A stretch of DNA of 50,802 nt from Solimicrobium sp. (GTDB lineage Bacteria; Pseudomonadota; Gammaproteobacteria; Burkholderiales; Burkholderiaceae_D). Made by a program: the position numbers and the translations under genes. This document shows positions 1-10,133 of the stretch, piece after piece. Position 1 is the stretch's first letter, and every line of letters begins with the position of its first letter. Under the pieces are notes generated by a model. That model was not told the origin of the DNA. It ran no database searches and saw nothing but the letters and a program-made list of their open reading frames with translations. Location of the stretch: the NCBI GenBank assembly GCA_021155915.1, contig JAJNBE010000006.1, positions 1 to 50,802 on the forward strand, in the 5' to 3' direction.

Positions 1-119
<119 letters not shown>

Positions 120-209
120 TTATGGAAATGTCCAGGCACACGCCAGACCATCAAACTCAGATTAATAATTACGTATAAATCAGCTAACTTTTTCTACAAC
201 ACCATTTTC

Positions 210-285
<76 letters not shown>

Positions 286-373
286 TTGCCCACACACCAT
301 TCGGACATAGCCGCACCTCAGTACGCACCTCAGCAGTAACTAAGCTCAGTTACGCAGCTAAAACGCTAAAAAT

Positions 374-447
374 TGGAGCGGGTGAAGGGAATCGAACCCT
401 CGTCATAAGCTTGGAAGGCTTCAGCTCTACCATTAAGCTACACCCGC
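374..447 (-). tRNA. tRNA-Gly (anticodon TCC)
   Basis: This is a 74-nt cloverleaf on the minus strand. The acceptor stem is GCGGGTG/CACCCGC with an encoded CCA end. The anticodon loop CTTCCAA gives TCC, and the T-loop is GTTCGATTC. It sits between the tyrosine and threonine tRNAs in the tuf transcription unit and would read GGA/GGG codons. Confidence 0.96.
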
Positions 448-495
448 AAAGTTGGCTTGCAACAATGCACCACGTGCAAATATGCCAACAACCTA

Positions 496-580
<85 letters not shown>

Positions 581-594
581 ATAGGGAACCACGC

Positions 595-623
595 ATTATA
601 AACAACAGAATTTCGGCAGTCAA
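595..623 (-). promoter_or_regulatory. Strong sigma-70 promoter of the tRNA-tuf unit
   Basis: On the minus strand TTGACT (623-618) and TATAAT (600-595) are separated by exactly 17 nt. A GC-rich discriminator, GCGTGG, follows, as is usual for growth-rate- and stringent-controlled stable RNA promoters. The tRNA-Tyr 5' end follows within about 15 nt. This is sequence pattern only, but it is close to consensus. Confidence 0.85.
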
Positions 624-731
624 GCAACTGATTCGTATTTTTTGAACTATTACGGATATCTCTTTTCATTCAGAGCGCTCCAGCGCCGCTAAATTGTTAT
701 GGTTTATACATTTAAGATTACCTCTACAGTA

Positions 732-2399
732 TTAATGAATTAACGGCTTGTAACGAATACGGCGTGGCTTCGCGCCTTCTTCGCCCAAACGTTTTTTCTT
801 GTCCGCTTCATATTCCTGATAGTTGCCGTCAAAAAATGTCACCTGTGAGTCCCCTTCAAACGCCAGAATGTGGGTGGCGATGCGGTCTAAGAACCAGCGA
901 TCATGTGAAATCACCATCACACTGCCAGCAAACTCGAGCAATGCGTCTTCCAAGGCGCGTAATGTTTCGACATCCAAGTCGTTGGATGGCTCATCCAATA
1001 GTAATACGTTACCACCCTGTAGCAGCGTTTTTGCCAAATGCAAACGGCCTCTCTCACCACCCGACAAGTTTCCAACGATTTTTTGTTGGTCGCCGCCTTT
1101 AAAATTAAAACGTCCCAAATAAGCACGTGATGGCATCTCGAAACGGCCTACAGTCAAAATATCGGCGCCAGCGCAAACGTCTTCAAATACGGTTTTAGTA
1201 TTTGCTAAATCTTCACGACTTTGGTCTACCAAAGAGATTTTTGCTGTCGAGCCAAGGCGGACTTCGCCGCTATCGGGTAACTGTCGTCCGACTATCATAT
1301 TGAATAAGGTGGATTTACCCGCTCCATTTGGACCGATAATGCCCACTATTGCGCCGGCGGGGATAACGAAACTTAGATTGTCAATAAGCAGACGATCGCC
1401 AAAGCTTTTGCTCACATTTTTAAACTCAATCACATCACTCCCCAAACGTTCGGCAACTGGAATAAAAATTTCCTGTGTCTCGTTTCGTTTTTGATATTCA
1501 TGCTCTGATAATTCATTAAAGCGTGCCAACCGTGCTTTGCTTTTTGCCTGCCGTGCTTTAGGATTTTGACGCGACCATTCTAATTCTTTTTGCAACGATT
1601 TTTGGCGGGCCGACTCCGTTGCTTCTTCTTGTTTTAAGCGCGTTTGTTTCTGATCCAGCCAGGAACTATAATTTCCTTTCCACGGAATTCCAGATCCACG
1701 GTCCAATTCTAAAATCCATTCGGCGGCATTATCTAGAAAATAGCGGTCATGTGTAATTGCGACTACAGTACCTGAAAAGCGTAGTAAAAACTGCTCTAAC
1801 CATTCCACGGATTCTGCATCCAGGTGATTTGTCGGCTCGTCAAGCAACAACATGTCTGGCTTCGATAACAACAGGCGACAAAGCGCAACGCGACGCTTTT
1901 CTCCGCCCGATAACACAGCGATTTTGGTGTCCCAGGGAGGCAAGCGCAGCGCATCCGCGGCCATTTCTAACTGCAATTCCACATTATCGCCAGAAGATGT
2001 GGAAATAATAGCTTCCAACCGCGCTTGCTCGTTAGCCAAAGCATCAAAATCAGCATTTTCTTCAGCATACGCGGCATAAACCAAATCTAATTTTGCTTTT
2101 GCCTCAAATACTTCCCCAAGCGCACTTTCCACCGCCTCGCGTACTGTTTGAGCCATATCTAATTGTGGCTCTTGAGGTAAATAGCCGATGTTTAAATTTG
2201 GCATTGGTATCGCCTCACCTTGGATGTCAGTATCCATTCCGGCCATAATTTTTAATAGAGTTGATTTACCCGATCCATTTAAACCCAACACGCCAATTTT
2301 GGCTCCCGGGAAAAATGATAAAGAAATATCTTTTAAAATTTGTCGTTTTGGGGGGACAATTTTCCCTACTTTGTTCATAGTGAATACATAGTGCGCCAT
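732..2399 (-). CDS. ettA: Energy-dependent translational throttle protein EttA (ABC-F ATPase)
   Basis: This is an ABC-F family ATPase of 555 residues, the same length as E. coli EttA. EttA binds the ribosomal E site and gates early elongation according to the ATP/ADP ratio. Two ABC domains are visible. The first has Walker A GLNGSGKST at residues 39-47, signature LSGGE near 163 and Walker B LLLDEPTNHLD near 184. The second has GPNGAGKST in the middle of the protein and LSGGERGR with LLLDEPSNDLD near the C-terminus. A charged, arginine-rich linker lies between them. There are no membrane segments, as expected for ABC-F. A GAGGA ribosome binding site lies upstream of the ATG. It stands alone, convergent with no close partner. 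Confidence 0.95.
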   Translation of the reverse strand: MAHYVFTMNKVGKIVPPKRQILKDISLSFFPGAKIGVLGLNGSGKSTLLKIMAGMDTDIQGEAIPMPNLNIGYLPQEPQLDMAQTVREAVESALGEVFEAKAKLDLVYAAYAEENADFDALANEQARLEAIISTSSGDNVELQLEMAADALRLPPWDTKIAVLSGGEKRRVALCRLLLSKPDMLLLDEPTNHLDAESVEWLEQFLLRFSGTVVAITHDRYFLDNAAEWILELDRGSGIPWKGNYSSWLDQKQTRLKQEEATESARQKSLQKELEWSRQNPKARQAKSKARLARFNELSEHEYQKRNETQEIFIPVAERLGSDVIEFKNVSKSFGDRLLIDNLSFVIPAGAIVGIIGPNGAGKSTLFNMIVGRQLPDSGEVRLGSTAKISLVDQSREDLANTKTVFEDVCAGADILTVGRFEMPSRAYLGRFNFKGGDQQKIVGNLSGGERGRLHLAKTLLQGGNVLLLDEPSNDLDVETLRALEDALLEFAGSVMVISHDRWFLDRIATHILAFEGDSQVTFFDGNYQEYEADKKKRLGEEGAKPRRIRYKPLIH

Positions 2400-2500
2400 G
2401 GAAGTATTTCCTCTTTATTAAAATGAGCCGGGTGATAGCGAATAGTGCTTGCTTAAGCCACTAACAATTGTGGGAATAATGGATATTTAAGAGGGATAAC

Positions 2501-4861
2501 TCAGGAGATCAGTAACACTTCCTTACATCTCAACCAGTCAATCAACTGTTCGGAAGGAATAGCTGGGTTAATATGATTACCTTGAACCTGGTCGCAGTCC
2601 ATGTTTGTCAACAGCGCCATGACTGCAGCAGACTCAACTCCTTCTGCGACAACTCTGAGCCCCATATTGTGGCCTAGATCAATAGTGGATTTAACAATTT
2701 TCCTATCGTCATCGTCCTCTTCCATGTGCATGACAAAAGACTTATCAATTTTTAATTCTCTAACCGGTAAGCGCTTTAAGTAGGCCAGAGAAGAATACCC
2801 GGTGCCAAAATCATCAATGGAAAGCTCAACGCCCATTGCATTCAGCCGTTCCAAAGTAATTTGAGCTCGATGCGGATCATTCATGATCGCACTCTCGGTA
2901 ATTTCCAAACAAAATGAAGAAGTCTTTACATGATGACGCGTCAGAATATCGGCGAATTTTACAGGTAAATCTTGATCTAATAAATCGTGTGTAGAAATAT
3001 TAACCGAAATTTTTAGATCAATACCTTTCGCAATCAGTGCGGCGCATAGGGCCGCAGATTTATCTAATATCCATCGGGTAAGTAAGCGAATAATGCCAGT
3101 CTGCTCGGCAAAAGCAATAAACTGATCTGGCGTCAGAAAGCCGCGACTTGGATGCTCCCACCTGACCAAGGCTTCTACTCCGACCACTTCCTTCTCATCC
3201 AAATTAAATTTAGGCTGAACATATAACCTTAATTGATCTTCTTGAATAGCGCTACGCAATTCGCTTAATAAAGAAAGATTTTTCTGGCTACTTTGGTCTA
3301 TTTCCGGACTGTACACCGTAAAATTATTGCCCACTTTCCGTTTCGCTACGTACATAGCAACCTCAGCATGGCTTAATAGAATCTCAGCATCGTCGCCATG
3401 TTCAGGGTATCCCGCCAAGCCAATGCCCGCCCCTAAATCCACCGCCTGATCTTCGATAACAATGGGGTGTTCAAGCAACGATAAAATAATCAACGCGACC
3501 TGTTGTGCCGCAGCTAAATCCGAATTGGGCAGCAGCAGGGCAAATTCGTCTCCTCCCAATCTCGCTAACTGTGATTTGGGTAAAGCTTCACGTAAACGAT
3601 TGGCCACTTTCTTTAATAATAAATCACCGAAGCTGTGACCCATGACGTCATTTACGTGCTTAAATCTATCTAGATCCATCATGAGTACATAACAAGACTG
3701 GTGCACGGCGTTAGTCATTTCAATGGCTCGTTTTAGAAGAAAAACAAACTGAGCCCGATTTGGCAAATCGGTTAACGTATCCCAATAGGCCAGTCTTTTA
3801 ATTTCATTTTCCCGATGGGCAATTCCGTCGCGCATGCTCACAAAGGCATGCGTCAAGTCTCGAATTTCTTCATCGCCACTTACTTGAATAGTGAAGTCAT
3901 AATCACCTCCACCTAATCGTTTAGCAATATCGCTTAATTGTCGTAATGGCTGACTTACTAGTTTGGTAAAAGTAATGTTTCCAAACACGGCCATAACAAA
4001 ACCAATAAACGTTATTAAAATTGAAGCGATTTGTAACTTATTATAAGGTGCTAGCAGGTCGCTAATCGATCCCCGTACAATAATAATGGCCTCTTCAGGG
4101 GGCTGTAGTACTAGCTCTCGCGCCATTGCTATCATCAGAGTACTATATTCATTATTGTTAAAAAACAATCTTCTTATCCCTGGAGTTATCGCCACCGGGG
4201 TATGTTGAGCTAGCATAATTGCTTCTTCTTCATTTAGGCTAGAACGCACTGCCTGCCAATGCTGATGGCTTTTCACCAAAATTGTCACGGGGAATGAGAT
4301 TATCTTTTCCACGGCCAGAACGAAATTCTTATCCAATGGAAAAGCCATCACAAGCCAATTTTTGGTTTGGGAGGTTTTAATTAAAGCTGCACTTAGCTGC
4401 AAAGGAATATGGTTATTTACAATAATGGCGCTGGCGATGCCGGAGCGTCCTGCATCTAATATCAAGGCACTGCTTACTTGTTTTGAGTATGCTGAAAGTT
4501 GCGGCGAAGAAGCCGCTTGAATGTGGCCTTTATCATCAAGCATAATGGCCCAACTGGCGTCGAGCTTCGCAGCCTGCGCAGCTAATAAAATCTCTGCATT
4601 TGAACGGTCTGTGCTGCTCTCAGTTATTATCGATCTCGAAAAAGTATTGTCATTTGCTGCCTTGGTGACCGTTTCACTTAACGCAGCTGACTGTTGTTTT
4701 AACAAACGTTTAACAGCCTGTTGGCTATTGATCAGCTCTGTCTCCATCACAGCACGTGCTTTGCTTTTTTCGGCGCTACGTAGAGAGAGAAGAGCGACTA
4801 ATTGAATCCCAAGAATAAACAAAATGAAGAAGGTGATAATTTTACTTTCGATACTGCGCAT
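2501..4861 (-). CDS. Membrane sensor with HAMP, GGDEF and EAL domains (c-di-GMP turnover)
   Basis: This 786-residue inner-membrane protein combines c-di-GMP synthase and phosphodiesterase domains. An N-terminal transmembrane helix (about residues 10-30) is followed by a roughly 240-residue periplasmic sensor region of unrecognised ligand. A second helix near 275-300 precedes a HAMP segment. The GGDEF domain keeps ARLGGDEF, but the RxxD inhibitory site just upstream is absent (PKSQ in its place). The EAL domain keeps EALVRW, VNIS, ITES, DDFGTGYSS, the LKIDKSF lysine and VAEGVE, so phosphodiesterase activity is plausible. Both catalytic motifs look intact, and the net direction cannot be told from sequence. 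No cotranscribed partner is evident. Confidence 0.93.
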   Translation of the reverse strand: MRSIESKIITFFILFILGIQLVALLSLRSAEKSKARAVMETELINSQQAVKRLLKQQSAALSETVTKAANDNTFSRSIITESSTDRSNAEILLAAQAAKLDASWAIMLDDKGHIQAASSPQLSAYSKQVSSALILDAGRSGIASAIIVNNHIPLQLSAALIKTSQTKNWLVMAFPLDKNFVLAVEKIISFPVTILVKSHQHWQAVRSSLNEEEAIMLAQHTPVAITPGIRRLFFNNNEYSTLMIAMARELVLQPPEEAIIIVRGSISDLLAPYNKLQIASILITFIGFVMAVFGNITFTKLVSQPLRQLSDIAKRLGGGDYDFTIQVSGDEEIRDLTHAFVSMRDGIAHRENEIKRLAYWDTLTDLPNRAQFVFLLKRAIEMTNAVHQSCYVLMMDLDRFKHVNDVMGHSFGDLLLKKVANRLREALPKSQLARLGGDEFALLLPNSDLAAAQQVALIILSLLEHPIVIEDQAVDLGAGIGLAGYPEHGDDAEILLSHAEVAMYVAKRKVGNNFTVYSPEIDQSSQKNLSLLSELRSAIQEDQLRLYVQPKFNLDEKEVVGVEALVRWEHPSRGFLTPDQFIAFAEQTGIIRLLTRWILDKSAALCAALIAKGIDLKISVNISTHDLLDQDLPVKFADILTRHHVKTSSFCLEITESAIMNDPHRAQITLERLNAMGVELSIDDFGTGYSSLAYLKRLPVRELKIDKSFVMHMEEDDDDRKIVKSTIDLGHNMGLRVVAEGVESAAVMALLTNMDCDQVQGNHINPAIPSEQLIDWLRCKEVLLIS

Positions 4862-5832
4862 AGTGATTCCAACAAATTTTTAATCTGAGTATTTATAGGA
4901 GTTTTGATAAATGCAAAAAAAAATCTCTTACATTGTTTGCTATTACTTACCTCCCAAATTATCGTGTTATCAATATTAGAAGTATAGAATTTTAACGATA
5001 ATAGCATCTTAATAAGTTCTTTTACTATGGACATTTTATAGTGGCACTGTGTACCATAAGTGTTGTTTTCATGAACAACGTCTCGCTGATCTCGTCGCAA
5101 ATAAATTAACCCTGCGCTCTATTCTCGCCGTTCTGGGAATAACTCACGATATTGGTGCCGTCAAACGCGGCAGGGGATCCTGGGTATTTGGATTAGGTGT
5201 ATGTATGACGGCTTTACCGATGCAAGAAATAAATTTCTTTAACTAGGCCCGCAACATCTCGGCAAAATGTAAGCTTGCGGACACGATGTATATATTGTTA
5301 TGTGTTTTGACAGCGCGTGACCCGCGGGCGGACTCGGTAGGATAATGCCTGATAGGATTTTTGCGAAACATTGGTACGAGATATTGGTGCATTTGGCCAA
5401 AAATTTCTGAAAATTGAACTTTAGAATCGATTTAGCTGATCAATTGAATGGTAAATAGATTGCATCCTTCAGTTCGTTGTTCTGAAATCAGGTCGCCCAC
5501 AGCGACATTGACCATCGAAAAAAACAAATAATTTCGCCACGAATGTGAAAACGGCAAAATAGATGGGCTATTGTCATGGATCAATATGTTTGCTTATTTG
5601 TTGTTGTGGAGACCAATTTAAGAGACCTCTGCATAACTTACCGCGCGAGCTCAATACGGCGCCGCCTTGTGCTCGCAATCCTCATGTACTCAGGTATATT
5701 TCGGTTGTTGCGCTCCCTGCGACGTGTGTTTGCTCGCCCACTACGGCTGTGCATCGGTCTCTGTAATTCACATTTTAGAATATTAATACCTTTTTTTAGT
5801 TTCGATGAATATACCTTGTCAATTGGAAAATC
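4862..5832. other. Gene-free stretch of about 970 bp containing one dispersed repeat copy
   Basis: I see no convincing gene here. Open frames of 60-100 codons occur on both strands (for example 5049-5246 plus) but have no recognisable domain or consistent ribosome binding site. The stretch holds repeat copy A at 5622-5761 and a loose inverted pair CCGCAA/TTGCGG near 5244-5280. The promoter for the downstream DUF2721 gene must lie at its right end. It may be remains of lost genes. Confidence 0.55.
5622..5761 (-). repeat. Dispersed repeat, copy A (about 140 bp, inverted ends)
   Basis: The unit begins GAGACCTCTGCATAAC and ends with the near-inverse GGTCTC, preceded by GCTGTGCATC. Read on the minus strand it aligns along its whole length with copy B (47080-47220). 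It shares the exact 19-mer GTACATGAGGATTGCGAGC (at 5671-5689, minus strand) and a downstream GCCGTATT segment. It has no coding capacity. Inverted ends and intergenic position suggest a small non-autonomous mobile element. Confidence 0.8.
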
Positions 5833-6285
5833 ATGAATGTACACCTTAATGACATTAGCAAAATCATTCAACTTTCGATCGCTCCCGTATTCCTGTTAAC
5901 AGGTGTGGGCACACAATTAGTTGTTTTGACAAATCGGCTTGCCCGAATTATTGACCGCTCTCGGATCTTAGAAGAAAAACTTATTATCGATTCACACCCG
6001 CATGCTATGGAGCTAGATGAGCTGTATACCCGTTCTCATCTTATTAACCGCTCAATTGCTTTTTCTACTGTTTGTGCATTGCTCGTCTGCCTTGTCATTG
6101 CCACCTTGTTTTTAGAAGATGCAATGGGTTTCAACTTATCCAAGCTTATCGCCACGATGTTTGTACTTGGGGTTCTATCGTTAACGGGAAGCTATATATT
6201 TTTCCTAGGGGAGATTTATGTTGCCACCAGAACATTAGAACGCGACCGTCTTAGGCGCGGAAGAAAAGTTATATTAAAAAAATAG
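5833..6285 (+). CDS. DUF2721 family membrane protein
   Basis: This 150-residue inner-membrane protein matches the DUF2721 pattern. It opens with an ISKIIQLSIAPVFLLTGVGT hydrophobic helix and then the conserved TNRLARIIDR segment, where most DUF2721 proteins have NRLxRxxDR. Two further helices lie at about residues 75-95 and 105-130, and the C-terminus is basic (RLRRGRK). The function of this family is not known. It is a single gene about 70 bp downstream of repeat copy A and 135 bp upstream of the radical SAM gene on the same strand. Confidence 0.85.
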   Translation: MNVHLNDISKIIQLSIAPVFLLTGVGTQLVVLTNRLARIIDRSRILEEKLIIDSHPHAMELDELYTRSHLINRSIAFSTVCALLVCLVIATLFLEDAMGFNLSKLIATMFVLGVLSLTGSYIFFLGEIYVATRTLERDRLRRGRKVILKK

Positions 6286-6419
6286 CTATTTCTTATTATT
6301 CGAAATTTCGGTAATAAGCCGATAGATTTTTTCAGGTCCCAGGCAAAAAAAATCGGTGTCGGTCGGTACACTACTTGCGTCGAAAAAGTGTCATATTACA
6401 CATTTCTCATAACCAGCCC

Positions 6420-7961
6420 ATGACAATTTTATTATCCACACTTAACGCGCGCTATTCTCACGCTTCGCTAGGCCTACGCTATTTGTATGCAAATATGGGC
6501 GATTTGCAAGACAACACCGTGTTACAAGAATTTGTTATTGGGACTAAGGCAACCGATATTGTTGAAAAGATACTTGCACATCAAAAAAATGATGAGAAAT
6601 TAATCGTGGGCTTTGGCGTCTACATTTGGAACGTTGAAGAACTAACGAAGGTTGTCACCACTTTGAAACGCGTTGGACCACATATCATCGTTATTTTGGG
6701 GGGCCCGGAAGTTTCATATGAGACAACCCAACAATCCATCGTACAAGCCGCTGATTATGTCATTACTGGATGGGGTGACGTCAGCTTCGCCGCGCTTTGT
6801 CAGCAAATCATTAGTGGGCCACAGCCCTTAATGAAAATTCACGTCGGAGTACAGCCCAAGTTAGATCAACTCGCATTGCCATATCGCTACTTTACCGAGC
6901 ACGATATAAAACACCGCATCTTGTACGTGGAAGCGTCACGTGGATGCCCATTTAAATGCGAGTTCTGTCTATCTTCCCTAGACAAAACAGCCTGGCCTTT
7001 CGATTTAGATTTATTTTTAATCGAACTTGAAGCGCTTTATCAGCGCGGGGCACGTCTATTTAAGTTTGTTGATCGGACGTTCAATTTAAACGTTAAATCC
7101 AGCTTACGAATCATGCAGTTTTTTCTGGATAAACTCGCCGTAAACCGGGATGATCCGGTTTTCGCGCATTTCGAAGTTGTGCCCGATCATTTACCCGAAG
7201 CTTTAAAAAAAAGCATCCAACAATTTCCCGCTGGCACATTACAGTTCGAAATCGGTATTCAATCCTTCAATCCTGCTGTTCAGGCATTAGTGAGCCGTAA
7301 ACAAGATAATGAAAAAGCGGCAGAGAATATCCGTTGGTTATCTCTGCATTCGCACGCGCATTTGCATGTGGATTTAATTGCTGGGTTACCAGGCGAAGAT
7401 ATGGTTAGCTTTGCGCGTGGTTTTAATCAATTACTCGCTTTGCAGCCCCATGAGATTCAATTTGGCATCCTAAAAAGATTACGTGGCACGCCCATTATTC
7501 GGCACACAGAAGAGTACCAGTTGGTGTTTGATACCTCCCCTCCCTACACAATTTTATCTACCCGCCATATTAACTTTGGTACGATGCAGCGCTTAGTGCG
7601 GTTTGCACGCTATTGGGATTTAATTGCTAATTCAGGTCGCTTTAATCACACGTTAAAGATGATCTTGGAAAAAGACCCCTTTGCGCAATTTATGGCGCTC
7701 TCAGACTGGTTGTACGCGAATACTGACGCAACGCATCGCATTGCCTTGGAACGTTTGGCAAAATTAATCGCCCAATGGCTTCAACAGGAACGCGACTTCA
7801 GTGCCGCAACCATTTCAGCACAATTAAAAATGGATTATGCCGGTCAAGCATCGCCGGAGAAAGTCCCCCGTGCTGAACGTAAAAAATATAGCGAAGAAAA
7901 ACTGAAGGAAAAAAATGCCGCTCCTGAAAGGCAGGTGAGGCATTTATCCATCAGTCATTAA
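6420..7961 (+). CDS. Cobalamin-binding-domain radical SAM protein (DUF4080 type)
   Basis: A radical S-adenosylmethionine enzyme of 513 residues with an N-terminal B12-binding-like Rossmann domain. That domain runs from TILLSTLNARYSHASLG to the VILGGPEVSYE strand, about residues 1-135. The radical SAM core carries the [4Fe-4S] ligand motif CPFKCEFC (CxxxCxxC) near residue 180, then FVDRTFNL and the FEIGIQSFN strand typical of the barrel. The C-terminal region resembles DUF4080. The substrate is unknown, and the B12 domain lacks an obvious DxHxxG motif, so cobalamin may not be bound in the base-off form. The ATG at 6420 begins the conserved MTILLSTLNARY start. A TTG at 6375 would add 15 unconserved residues. 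Confidence 0.88.
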   Translation: MTILLSTLNARYSHASLGLRYLYANMGDLQDNTVLQEFVIGTKATDIVEKILAHQKNDEKLIVGFGVYIWNVEELTKVVTTLKRVGPHIIVILGGPEVSYETTQQSIVQAADYVITGWGDVSFAALCQQIISGPQPLMKIHVGVQPKLDQLALPYRYFTEHDIKHRILYVEASRGCPFKCEFCLSSLDKTAWPFDLDLFLIELEALYQRGARLFKFVDRTFNLNVKSSLRIMQFFLDKLAVNRDDPVFAHFEVVPDHLPEALKKSIQQFPAGTLQFEIGIQSFNPAVQALVSRKQDNEKAAENIRWLSLHSHAHLHVDLIAGLPGEDMVSFARGFNQLLALQPHEIQFGILKRLRGTPIIRHTEEYQLVFDTSPPYTILSTRHINFGTMQRLVRFARYWDLIANSGRFNHTLKMILEKDPFAQFMALSDWLYANTDATHRIALERLAKLIAQWLQQERDFSAATISAQLKMDYAGQASPEKVPRAERKKYSEEKLKEKNAAPERQVRHLSISH

Positions 7962-7989
7962 TACCAGATACTGATCTTTATCTTAAGAA

Positions 7990-9975
7990 TTACCCTAACA
8001 AAATCTCTTCTGCAAATGTCAACGCTTCCGCCGTGCCGCGTAAAACTAACACATCGCCTGCGACTAGCTGGGTCTCAGGAGTAAATTCAAACCGTTGCAT
8101 TGTCCTGCGCATACTGATGATTTCCACCTTTAATTTATGCAATGCCAACCCCGCAATGGATGTGCCCTTTGCCTTAGCCTCTTCGGTTATCTCTACCGAC
8201 TGCAACCGAACCTGCAGATTATCGTCATCCTCTGTCGCATCACTTGAACCATGAAAATAACCGCGCAACGACTCATAACGATCATCCCTTGCACGTTGTA
8301 CCCTATGCACCACGCGTCGTACAGGCACCCCTAATAAAACCAAAGCATGTGAAGCCAACATTAGACTTCCTTCTATTACTTCGGGAACTACTTCGGTCGC
8401 ACCAGCTTCACGTAATTTTTCTAAATCGGTATCATCCTGACTGCGTACAATAACTGGCAACGCAGGATTTAATTCTTTCACGAGGTACAACACTTTTAAT
8501 GCTGCAGCGGTTCCCACATAGGTCACGACCAGCACAGAAGCACGAGCAATACCGGCAGCAATTAAGCTCTCACGACGTGCCGCATTACCATAGGAAACGA
8601 TAGAACCCCCTGCTTGCGCGGCTTGAACTCGATCTGGGTCAAGATCTAGGGCATGGTAGGGAATGTTTTCTTCTTGCAATAATCTCGCCAAATTTTGACC
8701 GGTACGGCCGAAACCTGCAATCACCACATGCTTTTCTTGCCCCATTGCACGGCTGGCAATATTGGTTAACGCAAGCGACTGCTGCATCCAATCGCTTCTT
8801 GAAAACTTCATTACGATCGCATCACTGTGCTCTAACAAAAAAGGCGCTACAAGCATAGACAATACCATTGCCGCCAAAATTAATTGTGTCAATAACGGAT
8901 GCATCAACTCCAAACTACTTATTTGGCTAAGAAGCACAAAACCAAATTCGCCAGCCTGAGCTAATGCCAAACCAGTCCGTATTGCTACACCCGTAGAATT
9001 ACCGAATGCCTTTGCCAGAAATATTACCAGACCACATTTAAATACAACAGGAATGACTAACAATGCAAATACAATTAACCAATTTTCCAGGACTAGGTGG
9101 ACATTTAATAGCATGCCTATCGTAACGAAGAACAAACCTAACAGTACATCACGAAAGGATTTAATATCCTCTTCGACCTGATGCTTAAATTCGGTTTCAG
9201 AGATCAACATACCGGCCACGAACGCGCCTAGCGCTAATGATAAGCCGGCTTTTTCCGTTATCCAAGCTGCGCCCATCGTCACCAGCAACAAGTTCAGCAT
9301 AAATAATTCTTGGGAGCGCAATTGGACCACTAACTTGAACCAATTACGCATAAGCTTTTTACCAACAAACAACAATAAAACCAAGACCAATATGGCCTTA
9401 ACAACGGCATAACTTAAAGTCTGCAATAACTGGTCATCATTTGCAGCAATTGCTGGCGCTATGATCAAAAGGGGAACCAACGCCAAATCTTGGAAAAGCA
9501 GAATCCCAAAAATTTGACGTCCGTGTGGAGATTCCACTTCCAGTCGCTCAACTAAAATTTTGGACACAATAGCGGTAGACGACATGGAAAACGCACCGCC
9601 GAGCGCAAATGCAGCCTGCCAACTAATATGCCAAAAGAGGGGCAAAACATAAGACGCCACCCCTGCCACGAGCATAGAGGACAGAATAGTGCCGAACACC
9701 TGCGCCAGCCCTAAACCAAAAACCGTTTTTCGCATTGATTTCAATTTTGGTAAAGAAAATTCCAAACCAATTGAAAACATCAGAAACACCACACCAAATT
9801 CTGCAAAACTGTGCGTCGCTGCACTATTTTCTGCCCAGGCAAGACCGTAGGGTCCTATAACCACTCCAACGACCAGGTAACCCAACATAGGTGGTAATCG
9901 TAATTTGCGAAATATGACCACTCCAATTACGGAAGTGCTAAGAAGTAATAAGGTAATCTCTAAAGCTGTCTGCAT
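7990..9975 (-). CDS. Kef-type monovalent cation:proton antiporter (CPA2) with RCK domain
   Basis: A 661-residue inner-membrane antiporter of the CPA2/KefBC family, expected to exchange K+ (or Na+) for H+. The N-terminal 390 residues form about 12 hydrophobic helices, starting at LEITLLLLSTSVIGVVIFRK, with the family segment FSIGLEFSLPKL. A cytoplasmic TrkA-N/RCK domain follows, with the nucleotide-binding loop GFGRTGQN near residue 420, and a TrkA-C domain ends the protein. The KefF/KefG ancillary subunit is not next to it, so glutathione gating as in E. coli KefC is not implied. It is transcribed towards the radical SAM gene and away from kdsD, with which it shares a 158-bp divergent region. 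Confidence 0.92.
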   Translation of the reverse strand: MQTALEITLLLLSTSVIGVVIFRKLRLPPMLGYLVVGVVIGPYGLAWAENSAATHSFAEFGVVFLMFSIGLEFSLPKLKSMRKTVFGLGLAQVFGTILSSMLVAGVASYVLPLFWHISWQAAFALGGAFSMSSTAIVSKILVERLEVESPHGRQIFGILLFQDLALVPLLIIAPAIAANDDQLLQTLSYAVVKAILVLVLLLFVGKKLMRNWFKLVVQLRSQELFMLNLLLVTMGAAWITEKAGLSLALGAFVAGMLISETEFKHQVEEDIKSFRDVLLGLFFVTIGMLLNVHLVLENWLIVFALLVIPVVFKCGLVIFLAKAFGNSTGVAIRTGLALAQAGEFGFVLLSQISSLELMHPLLTQLILAAMVLSMLVAPFLLEHSDAIVMKFSRSDWMQQSLALTNIASRAMGQEKHVVIAGFGRTGQNLARLLQEENIPYHALDLDPDRVQAAQAGGSIVSYGNAARRESLIAAGIARASVLVVTYVGTAAALKVLYLVKELNPALPVIVRSQDDTDLEKLREAGATEVVPEVIEGSLMLASHALVLLGVPVRRVVHRVQRARDDRYESLRGYFHGSSDATEDDDNLQVRLQSVEITEEAKAKGTSIAGLALHKLKVEIISMRRTMQRFEFTPETQLVAGDVLVLRGTAEALTFAEEILLG

Positions 9976-10133
9976 TTATCTTTCCAACGTTGTGAACTAG
10001 GGTAATCAATCTTGATTGCCATTTTACTGCTGAATATATCTTCTTCAGTTTTTAGACTGAAATCTTAAATGAATAGCATTTTTTCTTATTTCATCAAGAT
10101 TTTAACTTGGCGAATTCGTTTATACTTCAGCCC

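Noticed and set aside
764..1122. Plus-strand frames inside ettA
   Set aside because: They are shadows of the ettA coding sequence on the other strand, with no own start signals.
4798..5246. Frames at 4798-5100 (minus) and 5049-5246 (plus)
   Set aside because: No domain, no convincing ribosome binding site, and they overlap one another on opposite strands.
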